Part shown: piece by piece, positions 1 to 6,360 of the stretch | Layout: every line of letters begins with the position of its first letter | How positions within the stretch are numbered: position 1 is the stretch's first letter | Assembly: GCA_021779655.1 (NCBI GenBank) | Contig: JAJYAF010000129.1 | Location: forward strand, 1 to 6,360 | Direction of reading: 5' to 3' | DNA: 6,360 nucleotides | Origin: Pseudomonadota bacterium | GTDB lineage: Bacteria; Pseudomonadota; Alphaproteobacteria; Acetobacterales; Acetobacteraceae | Notes under the pieces: generated by a model | The model's input: only the letters and a program-made list of their open reading frames with translations | Database searches by the model: none | Told to the model about the DNA's origin: nothing | Translations under genes and position numbers: made by a program

Positions 1-1
1 C

Positions 2-1231
2 TCCGATTCCGCCGATATCACCGTAACCGATGCGGTGACCTACGCGACCATCGATATCGCCGAAAGCGATTACTATAAATTCTACAACGGCTTCGCCAAT
101 GGCGCGCTGTGGCCCTTGTTCCACTTCCGTACCGGGCTGCTGCGCTTTCACCGTCCGGAATACGAGGCGTACCGCACCGTCAACCGTGCCTATGCGCAGG
201 CGTTGCGCCCGCTGCTGCGGCCCGACGATCTGATCTGGATTCACGACTACCAGTTGATGACCCTGGCGGCCGAACTGCGCGCGCTGGGCGTGACCAACCG
301 CATCGGCTTTTTCCTGCATATCCCTTTCGTGCCGCCGCCGTTGCTGGTGGTGCTCCCCCCGGCGGCTCAGCTCATGGAGGCGCTCTCAGCCTGCGATGTC
401 GTGGGCTTCCAGACGGAAGGCGATCGCAAGGCATTCCTCGACAGTGCAGAGGCATTACTGGAAGCGCGCCGCGACCGGTTCGGGCGCTATGAATTCAACG
501 GCCGGACGGTGCATCCCGTGGTCACCCCCATCGGCATCAACGCGGTGAAATTCGCGCAGCTCGCGCGCCGGGCACAAAACACCGCCGAGGCGCACCGCCT
601 GAATGAAAGCCTGGTGGACCGGGCGCTGGTCCTGGGCGTGGACCGGCTGGACTATTCCAAGGGCCTGCCGCAACGCTTCGACGCTTTCGGGCGCCTGCTC
701 TACAGATTCCCCGAGCATTGCCGCCGGGTGCATTTTTTGCAGATCGCCGCGCGCTCCCGCCAGGAGGTGGGTTCATACCAGACGCTGCGCCGCGAGCTCG
801 ACCGCCGCGCCGGCGATATAAACGGCGAATTTTCCGATGTCGATTGGGTTCCGTTACGATACATGACCCACGCGGTGCGCCGCGCGGCGATCGCCGGTTT
901 CTATCGCCGCGCGCAGATCGGCCTGGTCACGCCGCTGCGGGACGGGATGAACCTGGTGGCCAAGGAATATATCGCGGCGCAGGACGAGCAGAACCCGGGC
1001 GTGCTGGTGCTCTCCCGCTTCGCCGGCGCGGCCGATGAGCTGACGGAGGCGCTGATCGTCAATCCTTTCGACGCGGACGAGGTCGCGGAAGCCATCCATT
1101 TCGGCCTCACCATGCCGCGGGACGAGCGGCGGGAGCGGCACGAGGCGCTGCTGGCGAAAGTGCAGCACACCACCGCCGCGCGCTACTGCTCGGAATTTCT
1201 CGGCTACCTCCGCGACCCCGGCAAACACTGA
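2..1231 (+). CDS. otsA: Trehalose-6-phosphate synthase OtsA (5' partial)
   Basis: Cytoplasmic retaining glycosyltransferase (GT20) that transfers glucose from an NDP-glucose, typically UDP-glucose, to glucose-6-phosphate to give trehalose-6-phosphate. The frame is open to the left edge (codons from base 2), so the GTG at 35 is internal. By recalled comparison with the 474-residue E. coli enzyme, about 55–60 N-terminal residues are missing, including the glycine-loop/glucose-6-phosphate region. Visible family motifs are LWPLFHFR (about 107–130), WIHDYQL (about 236–256), GFFLHIPF (305–328), GFQTE (about 404–418), [11 protein letters not shown] with the Arg (644) and Lys (659) that contact the donor phosphates, and [10 protein letters not shown] (941–970), followed by the AAQD...PGVLVLS stretch and FAGAADEL. 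The C-terminus, ending [25 protein letters not shown], is slightly shorter than in E. coli. A loop after HIPF departs from the usual consensus (see findings). The gene lies upstream of glgE on the same strand and probably supplies trehalose precursor to that pathway. Family assignment is secure; the true start is outside the window. Confidence 0.96.
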   Translation, partial: SDSADITVTDAVTYATIDIAESDYYKFYNGFANGALWPLFHFRTGLLRFHRPEYEAYRTVNRAYAQALRPLLRPDDLIWIHDYQLMTLAAELRALGVTNRIGFFLHIPFVPPPLLVVLPPAAQLMEALSACDVVGFQTEGDRKAFLDSAEALLEARRDRFGRYEFNGRTVHPVVTPIGINAVKFAQLARRAQNTAEAHRLNESLVDRALVLGVDRLDYSKGLPQRFDAFGRLLYRFPEHCRRVHFLQIAARSRQEVGSYQTLRRELDRRAGDINGEFSDVDWVPLRYMTHAVRRAAIAGFYRRAQIGLVTPLRDGMNLVAKEYIAAQDEQNPGVLVLSRFAGAADELTEALIVNPFDADEVAEAIHFGLTMPRDERRERHEALLAKVQHTTAARYCSEFLGYLRDPGKH

Positions 1232-1261
1232 TGCCCGAAACCCTGGAATTCGCCGGCGCCG

Positions 1262-1281
1262 GCGCCGGGAAAGCCCGGCGC
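1262..1281 (+). other. Perfect GC-rich hairpin in the otsA–glgE gap
   Basis: The arms GCGCCGGG (1262–1269) and CCCGGCGC (1274–1281) are perfectly complementary around an AAAG loop. The bases just before it (1251–1261) continue a CGCCGG repeat that offers alternative pairings. No T-run follows, so it is not a typical intrinsic terminator. It could be an mRNA-stabilising or partially attenuating structure between the two genes, or simply a by-product of high GC content. The structure is read directly from the sequence; any role is inference. Confidence 0.4.
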
Positions 1282-1342
1282 GCAACCAGCGGCTCACGGC
1301 GCCCGCGGCCGTGCGAACCCCCCAAGCCCGGCGGTTGAACCT

Positions 1343-1346
1343 GAAG
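1343..1346 (+). promoter_or_regulatory. Candidate ribosome binding site deciding the glgE start
   Basis: GAAG sits 9 bases before the ATG at 1356, a normal Shine–Dalgarno spacing. The same GAAG directly abuts the ATG at 1347, which is too close to serve it. The GTG at 1311 has no purine-rich tract in front of it (its upstream bases are GC-rich, GGCGCCCGCGGCC). This favours the 1356 start. The match is short and weak, so the choice is tentative. Confidence 0.35.
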
Positions 1347-1355
1347 ATGTTGAAC

Positions 1356-3338
1356 ATGCCCGAACCGCCCCCCATCACCACAGCGCCTCCGCCGGTCGGC
1401 GTCGCTCTGCCCAGGATCGCCATCGAGGCGATCAGCCCGAAAGTGGATGACGGGCAGTTTCCGGTCCGCCGCTGTGTGGGCGAAAGCGTGACGGTCGCGG
1501 CCGACCTCATCGCCGACGGCCACGACAAGCTCGCCGCCGAACTGCTGTGGCGCGCGGCCGATGAGCGGCGTTTTTCCGCCGTTCCGATGACGCTGGCCGA
1601 AAACGATCGCTGGTCCGCCGAATTCCCGTTGAAGCGCCTGGGCCGCCATGTCTTCGTGGTTACGGCGTGGAAGGATCTCTACGGGAGCTTCGTGGACGAG
1701 GTCACGAAAAAGCACAACGCCGGAATCGCAACGAAACTGGAAATCGAGGAAGGTCTGGCATTGGTGCGCGAGGCCGCGGCCGCCAAGGGAAGCCGTTACG
1801 CCAAGCCGCTGCAAGCCCTGCTCGCGCAACTGGAAAACGCGCCGGAGGAGACACGGCGCTTGGTCCTCCTCAGCGATGAAACGGTGGCGCTGATGCGCGC
1901 CGCCGATCCGCGCAAATTCCTCTCCCGCTCCGGCGAGGTCATTCTCGACGCCGAGCGCAAGATCGCGGAATTCGCGAGCTGGTACGAAATTTTCCCTCGC
2001 AGCGCTTCGAGCGAGCCTGACCGTCACGGCAATTTCCGCGACGTGATCCGGCACCTGCCGCGAATCAGGGAGATGGGGTTCGATGTGCTGTATTTCCCGC
2101 CGATCCACCCCATCGGCCGCGTCAACCGCAAGGGGCGCAACAACGCGCTCACCGCGGCGCCGGACGATCCCGGAAGCCCATATGCCATCGGCGCGGCTGA
2201 AGGCGGGCACGACGCGATTCATCCGCAGCTCGGCACGCTGGCCGATTTCCACAAGCTGCGCGACGCGGCGGCGGAAATGGGGCTGGAAATCGCGCTGGAT
2301 TTCGCCATTCAATGCGCGCCGGACCACCCCTGGATCAAGGAGCATCCGGAATGGTTCGACTGGCGGCCCGATGGCTCGTTGCGCTACGCGGAAAACCCGC
2401 CCAAGAAATATGAAGACATCGTCAATGTCGATTTCTACGCCAAGGGCGCGATGCCAACGCTCTGGCTCGCCCTGCGCGACGTGGTGCAATTCTGGATCGA
2501 CCAGGGCATCCGGCTGTTCCGGGTCGATAACCCGCACACCAAGCCGCTGCCGTTCTGGCAATGGCTGATCGGCGATATCCGCAGCCGCCATCCGGACGCG
2601 GTGTTTCTGGCGGAAGCCTTCACCCGGCCGAAGCTGATGTACCGGCTGGCCAAAATCGGATTTTCCCAGTCCTATACCTATTTCACCTGGCGCAACACCA
2701 AGCAGGAGCTCACCGAGTATCTGCTCGAACTCACCACGACGCCCGTGAAAGATTTTTTCCGGCCGCATTTCTTCGTGAACACGCCGGATATCAACCCGTT
2801 TTTCCTGCACCATTCCGGCCGCGCCGGCTTTCTCATCCGCGCGGCGCTCGCCGCGACGCTGTCCGGCCTGTGGGGGGTCTATAACGGGTTCGAACTGTGC
2901 GAAAGCGCGGCGATTCCGGGCAGGGAGGAGTATATCAACTCCGAGAAATACGAGATCAGGTCCTGGGACCATGAACGGCCCGGCAACATCGTGCCGGAGA
3001 TCACGCGGCTGAACGCGATACGCCGCGCCAATCCCGCGCTGCACACCCATCTCGGCGTGGAATTCCTGAACGCCTTCAACGACAACGTGCTTTATTTCTT
3101 CAAGCGGTCGGCGGACGGCAATGCGATCCTGGCGGCCATCAACCTCGATCCGTTCAATGCGCAGAGCGCCGATATCGAAATTCCGCTCTGGCGCTTCGGT
3201 CTGCCGGACCATGCCTCGCTCGCGGCGGAGGATCTGATGCGCGACGTGAAATTCATCTGGCATGGCAAGATGCAGAACGTATGGCTCAACCCCTATGAAA
3301 TTCCATTCTGCATCTGGCGCGTCAATCCCGTTGCGTGA
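1356..3338 (+). CDS. glgE: Maltose-1-phosphate maltosyltransferase GlgE
   Basis: Cytoplasmic GH13_3 enzyme (EC 2.4.99.16) that transfers maltosyl units from alpha-maltose-1-phosphate to the non-reducing end of alpha-1,4-glucans. With the ATG at 1356 it has 660 residues, close to the family's usual 660–700; alternative starts at 1347 and 1311 give 663 and 675. An N-terminal beta domain starts near residue 20 (RIAIEAISPKVDDGQFPV) and is followed by a helical insert at about 115–200. The catalytic barrel begins around WYEIFPRSAS (about 208). Donor-pocket motifs are NRKGRNN (Lys259), NPPKKYEDI (Asn347, Lys350, Tyr352) and Asn392. The catalytic triad is the nucleophile Asp391 in FRVDNPHTKP, the acid/base Glu420 in FLAEAFTRPK and Asp478 in FVNTPDINP. 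The Asp-to-Glu spacing of 29 equals that recalled for Streptomyces GlgE (D394/E423). A C-terminal beta domain ends in PYEIPFCIWRV. It lies 20 bases upstream of treS–mak, whose product makes its donor, so the two are probably co-transcribed. The assignment is very secure; only the start is uncertain. Confidence 0.96.
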   Translation: MPEPPPITTAPPPVGVALPRIAIEAISPKVDDGQFPVRRCVGESVTVAADLIADGHDKLAAELLWRAADERRFSAVPMTLAENDRWSAEFPLKRLGRHVFVVTAWKDLYGSFVDEVTKKHNAGIATKLEIEEGLALVREAAAAKGSRYAKPLQALLAQLENAPEETRRLVLLSDETVALMRAADPRKFLSRSGEVILDAERKIAEFASWYEIFPRSASSEPDRHGNFRDVIRHLPRIREMGFDVLYFPPIHPIGRVNRKGRNNALTAAPDDPGSPYAIGAAEGGHDAIHPQLGTLADFHKLRDAAAEMGLEIALDFAIQCAPDHPWIKEHPEWFDWRPDGSLRYAENPPKKYEDIVNVDFYAKGAMPTLWLALRDVVQFWIDQGIRLFRVDNPHTKPLPFWQWLIGDIRSRHPDAVFLAEAFTRPKLMYRLAKIGFSQSYTYFTWRNTKQELTEYLLELTTTPVKDFFRPHFFVNTPDINPFFLHHSGRAGFLIRAALAATLSGLWGVYNGFELCESAAIPGREEYINSEKYEIRSWDHERPGNIVPEITRLNAIRRANPALHTHLGVEFLNAFNDNVLYFFKRSADGNAILAAINLDPFNAQSADIEIPLWRFGLPDHASLAAEDLMRDVKFIWHGKMQNVWLNPYEIPFCIWRVNPVA

Positions 3339-3343
3339 ACCAA

Positions 3344-3348
3344 GAGAG
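3344..3348 (+). promoter_or_regulatory. Candidate ribosome binding site for treS–mak
   Basis: GAGAG, within AAGAGAG, lies in the 20-base gap after the glgE stop, 10 bases before the ATG at 3359. The match to the anti-Shine–Dalgarno sequence is moderate. It supports the start at 3359, after which the family N-terminus (DPLWYKDAVIYQVHV) begins about 12 residues in. Confidence 0.45.
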
Positions 3349-3358
3349 CCGGACCCTC

Positions 3359-6300
3359 ATGTCAAACAAAGCCGCTAGCATCGCTCAGGACGATCCGCTC
3401 TGGTACAAGGACGCGGTGATCTATCAGGTTCACGTCAAGTCGTTTTTCGATTCCAACAACGATGGCGTGGGCGATTTTCCTGGATTGATCGAAAAGCTGG
3501 ATTATATCGCCGGTCTCGGCGTCAATGTCGTCTGGCTGCTGCCCTTCTATCCCTCCCCCCGGCGGGACGATGGCTACGATATTTCCGATTACCGGAACGT
3601 GCACCCGGAATACGGCAATCTGCACGATATCCGGAAATTCATCATGGAGGCTCATAAGCGCGGCATCCGGGTCATCACCGAACTGGTGATCAACCATACC
3701 TCGGACCAGCACCCCTGGTTCCAGCGCGCGCGCAAGGCCAAACCCGGCTCCGCCGCACGGGATTTCTATGTCTGGTCCGACAGCGACCAGAAATACGCCG
3801 GCACACGCATCATTTTCGTCGATACGGAAAAATCCAACTGGACCTGGGACGAGACCGCCGGCGCCTATTACTGGCACCGTTTCTTCTCCCACCAGCCGGA
3901 TCTGAATTTCGACAATCCGAAAGTGCTGCATGAGGTGCTGAACATCATGCGCTTCTGGCTCGATCTGGGCGTGGACGGCCTGCGTCTGGACGCCGTGCCC
4001 TACCTGGTGGAGCGGGAGGGCACGAACAACGAGAACCTTGCGGAAACCCATGCGATTCTCAAACAGATTCGCACTGCTCTGGACGCGCACGCGCCGGGCA
4101 GGATGCTATTGGCGGAGGCCAATCAATGGCCGGAGGACGCGCAGCAATATTTCGGTCTAGGCGATGAATGCCACATGGCATTCCATTTTCCCCTGATGCC
4201 GCGCATGTATATGGCCATCGCGCAGGAAGACCGCTTTCCGATCACGGATATCATGCGGCAGACGCCGGAGATACCGGAAAACTGCCAGTGGGCGATTTTC
4301 CTGCGCAACCACGACGAGCTTACGCTGGAAATGGTTACCGATTCCGAGCGCGACTATCTCTGGCAGACCTACGCGGCGGATAAGCGCGCGCGTGTCAATC
4401 TCGGAATCCGCCGCCGGCTGGCGCCGCTGATGGAGCACGACCGCAGGCGGATAGAGCTGATGAACAGCCTGCTGCTTTCCATGCCGGGGACGCCGGTAAT
4501 TTATTACGGCGACGAAATCGGCATGGGTGACAACATCCATCTCGGAGACCGCGATGGCGTCCGCACGCCGATGCAATGGTCGCCGGACCGGAACGGCGGA
4601 TTCTCCCGCGCCAATTTCGCCGATCTGGTCCTGCCGCCGGTAATGGACCCGGTGTATGGCTTCTACGCCGTGAATGTGGAGGCGCAGGCAGCGGATTTGC
4701 ATTCGCTACTCAACTGGACGCGCCGGATGCTGACAGTGCGCAAGCGGCACCGCGCGTTCGGCCGTGGCGCGCTCACCTTTCTGTATCCGGGCAACCGCAA
4801 GGTGCTGGCCTATCTGCGCAGCTATGTGCTGCCTGACGGCGAGATCGAAACGATCCTCTGCGTGTGCAATGTCTCCCGCACCGCTCAGGCGGTGGAGCTG
4901 CAACTGGACAGCGCCGCCGGCCGGGTGCCGGTGGACCTGATCGGCGGCGCCGCGTTCCCGCCCATCGGGCAATTGCCTTATCTGCTCACGCTGCCGCCGT
5001 ACGGCTTCTACTGGTTCATCCTGGCAACCGAATCGGCATTGCCGCCCTGGCACATCCGTCCCTCCGAGCCGCTGCCCGAGCTCAACACACTGGTCCTGCG
5101 CGCCGGATTGATGGACATTCTGGAGGCGCCCGCTCGCCAGCAGATCGAGACCGAGGCGCTGCCGGCCTACCTGATGCGCCGGCGCTGGTTCGCCTCCAAG
5201 GACGCCGCGATAAAATCGGTACGGCTCGCGCGGGCCGAAAAAATCGGCCGGGCGGCCGACATGCTGCTGACCGAGGTCGAGGTGGAGCTGGAAAACCGCA
5301 CCGAATACTATCAGCTTCCGCTTGGCGTTTGCTGGGAGGGCGAGCCAAACGCCAGCTCCGCGCTGGTGCAGCAACTGGCGCTGGCGAGGGTACGGCAGAA
5401 CCGAAAAGTGGGCGTGCTGACGGATGCCTTCGCATTGGATGCGTTTCCCCTTGGATTGATCCGCGCCCTGCGCGCGCGAATGGCGGTGCAGGTGAGCGAC
5501 GGGGAGATACGCTGTACGGCAACCAGCCATCTGGACGAGATGGCGCTTCCCGAAAATCCCGAAATCCGCAGGCTTTCCGCCGAGCAATCGAACAGCTCGC
5601 TGATCGTCGCGGACCAGGTGGTCATGAAGATCATCCGCCGGATCACGGCCGGCATCAATCCGGAAGTCGAAATGGTGCGCTATCTCACGGAGCAGGGCTA
5701 CGCCAACACGCCGCCGCTTCTGGGTGAGGTTTCGCGCGTCGGCGCCGATGGCGCTTCGCGCGCCATGATCGTCGCGCAAAAATTTGTGCGCAACCAGGGC
5801 GATGCCTGGCAATGGACCCTGAACTATCTGACCCGCCTGAACGAAACCATGGGACTGGCGGAGAAAACCGGCGCCGAGGAGGTCGACGCCTTTGCCAATT
5901 ACGCCGGCTTCGCCCGGGCCATCGGCACGCGGCTTGCCCAACTGCACGCGGTATTGGCAAGGCCGTGTGACGATCAGGCCTTCGCGCCCGAGGAAGTAAC
6001 CGCGGACGACACCCGGCAATGGGCCGAAGGCGCGGAAAACCAGTTGCGCGCGGCGTTCGAGACGGTGAGCAATGTCAAGGAATGGCCGAGCGACTCCAGC
6101 CGCCAATCCGCCGCGCTCCTGCTTGCCAGCCAGCGGAAACTCATGGCCACGCTGCCCCGGCTCGCGCAAGGCGCGATCGGTACGATGAAGACACGAATTC
6201 ATGGCGATTTCCATCTCGGCCAGGTGCTGTTCGCCTCCGGCGACGCCTTTATCATCGACTTCGAGGGCGAGCCGGCGAAGCCGCTGGAAATGCGGCGGGC

Positions 6301-6360
6301 GAAATCCTGCCCGCTGCGCGACGTTGCCGGGCTGATGCGTTCGCTGCATTACGCCGCCGC
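3359..6360 (+). CDS. treS: Trehalose synthase–maltokinase fusion (3' partial)
   Basis: Bifunctional cytoplasmic enzyme. The TreS half (GH13, EC 5.4.99.16) interconverts trehalose and maltose; the maltokinase half (EC 2.7.1.175) phosphorylates maltose to the maltose-1-phosphate used by GlgE. The ATG at 3359 opens 1000 codons with no stop before the window ends. TreS (about 1–560) shows LWYKDAVIYQVHV, a calcium-site-like DSNNDGVGD (31–39), RDDGYD (69–74), INHTSDQHPW (His113), nucleophile Asp211 in LRLDAVPYL, acid/base Glu253 in LLAEANQWP, and His318–Asp319 in FLRNHDELT, then YYGDEIGMGDN and the C-terminal beta domain ending near YGFYWF. The kinase part begins with a cap-like LPAYLMRRRWFASKD (601–615), followed by EQSNSS (742–747), VVMKIIRR (Lys757), catalytic HGDFHLGQVL (His948, Asp950) and metal-binding IDFEGEP (Asp967), then PLRDVAGLMRSLHYAA at the edge. 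Frame and motifs are continuous, with no frameshift. Fused homologues are about 1,100 residues, so roughly 100 C-terminal residues are probably missing. The internal order is typical of proteobacterial fusions. Confidence 0.96.
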   Translation, partial: MSNKAASIAQDDPLWYKDAVIYQVHVKSFFDSNNDGVGDFPGLIEKLDYIAGLGVNVVWLLPFYPSPRRDDGYDISDYRNVHPEYGNLHDIRKFIMEAHKRGIRVITELVINHTSDQHPWFQRARKAKPGSAARDFYVWSDSDQKYAGTRIIFVDTEKSNWTWDETAGAYYWHRFFSHQPDLNFDNPKVLHEVLNIMRFWLDLGVDGLRLDAVPYLVEREGTNNENLAETHAILKQIRTALDAHAPGRMLLAEANQWPEDAQQYFGLGDECHMAFHFPLMPRMYMAIAQEDRFPITDIMRQTPEIPENCQWAIFLRNHDELTLEMVTDSERDYLWQTYAADKRARVNLGIRRRLAPLMEHDRRRIELMNSLLLSMPGTPVIYYGDEIGMGDNIHLGDRDGVRTPMQWSPDRNGGFSRANFADLVLPPVMDPVYGFYAVNVEAQAADLHSLLNWTRRMLTVRKRHRAFGRGALTFLYPGNRKVLAYLRSYVLPDGEIETILCVCNVSRTAQAVELQLDSAAGRVPVDLIGGAAFPPIGQLPYLLTLPPYGFYWFILATESALPPWHIRPSEPLPELNTLVLRAGLMDILEAPARQQIETEALPAYLMRRRWFASKDAAIKSVRLARAEKIGRAADMLLTEVEVELENRTEYYQLPLGVCWEGEPNASSALVQQLALARVRQNRKVGVLTDAFALDAFPLGLIRALRARMAVQVSDGEIRCTATSHLDEMALPENPEIRRLSAEQSNSSLIVADQVVMKIIRRITAGINPEVEMVRYLTEQGYANTPPLLGEVSRVGADGASRAMIVAQKFVRNQGDAWQWTLNYLTRLNETMGLAEKTGAEEVDAFANYAGFARAIGTRLAQLHAVLARPCDDQAFAPEEVTADDTRQWAEGAENQLRAAFETVSNVKEWPSDSSRQSAALLLASQRKLMATLPRLAQGAIGTMKTRIHGDFHLGQVLFASGDAFIIDFEGEPAKPLEMRRAKSCPLRDVAGLMRSLHYAA

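Noticed and set aside
1262..1300. Intrinsic terminator after otsA.
   Set aside because: The stem is good, but it is followed by GCAACCAGCGG with no T-run, so termination by this route is not supported.
1334..1360. Promoter for glgE using TTGAAC as a -35 box.
   Set aside because: No -10-like AT-rich hexamer occurs at a suitable distance; the bases that follow are GC-rich coding sequence.
1107..3263. Very long open frame on the minus strand (718 codons) opposite glgE.
   Set aside because: It lies antisense to a complete, motif-rich glgE. Its translation is Arg/Gly/Ala/Val-rich with no recognisable domain, as expected when a GC-rich gene is read backwards.
3339..3358. Possible separate regulation of treS–mak in the gap after glgE.
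   Set aside because: Twenty bases hold only a ribosome binding site; there is no room for a terminator or promoter.
3362..4090. Minus-strand open frame (242 codons) opposite the TreS barrel.
   Set aside because: It covers the most conserved TreS motifs on the other strand, shows no family signature and has no plausible ribosome binding context.
4864..5727. Plus-strand overlapping open frame (287 codons) inside treS–mak.
   Set aside because: It is out of frame with an uninterrupted TreS–maltokinase coding sequence, and its translation is Arg/Gly/Ala-rich low complexity.
4706..6349. Long open frame on the minus strand (547 codons) opposite the maltokinase half of treS–mak.
   Set aside because: Same antisense artefact of GC-rich codon use. 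The plus-strand frame holds conserved TreS and kinase motifs along the same stretch.

Overview
This window is a compact, GC-rich, single-strand (+) cluster for trehalose and alpha-glucan metabolism. It has three genes head to tail, the first and last cut by the window edges: otsA (trehalose-6-phosphate synthase, 5' end missing), glgE (maltose-1-phosphate maltosyltransferase, complete), and a treS–maltokinase fusion (3' end missing). Almost every base is coding. The only sizeable gap is the ~124 bases between otsA and glgE. The glgE–treS gap is 20 bases.

Organism: high GC, strongly GC-biased third codon positions, and TreS fused to maltokinase (in actinobacteria these are usually separate TreS and Pep2/Mak proteins) suggest a GC-rich Gram-negative bacterium, most likely a proteobacterium. 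Nothing in the window fixes the genus. No mobile elements, RNA genes, CRISPR arrays or foreign-looking segments were seen.

Layout: 2–1231 otsA (partial); 1232–1355 gap with a perfect 8-bp GC hairpin and a 35-codon ORF that overlaps the otsA stop (TGATG); 1356–3338 glgE (possible alternative starts at 1347 and 1311); 3359–6360 treS–mak (1000 codons visible, C-terminus beyond the window).

How the genes work together: OtsA makes trehalose-6-phosphate from an NDP-glucose and glucose-6-phosphate. A phosphatase (OtsB, not in the window) would give trehalose. The TreS half isomerises trehalose to maltose, the maltokinase half phosphorylates maltose with a nucleoside triphosphate to maltose-1-phosphate, and GlgE adds the maltosyl unit to a growing alpha-1,4-glucan. 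A branching enzyme (GlgB) is the usual partner and would be expected just downstream. All diagnostic catalytic residues visible in the three enzymes are intact, so this looks like a functional GlgE pathway with its trehalose supply attached. It is a known pathway, not a new system. The items worth a second look are the otsA linkage, the structured otsA–glgE gap and a divergent loop in OtsA.
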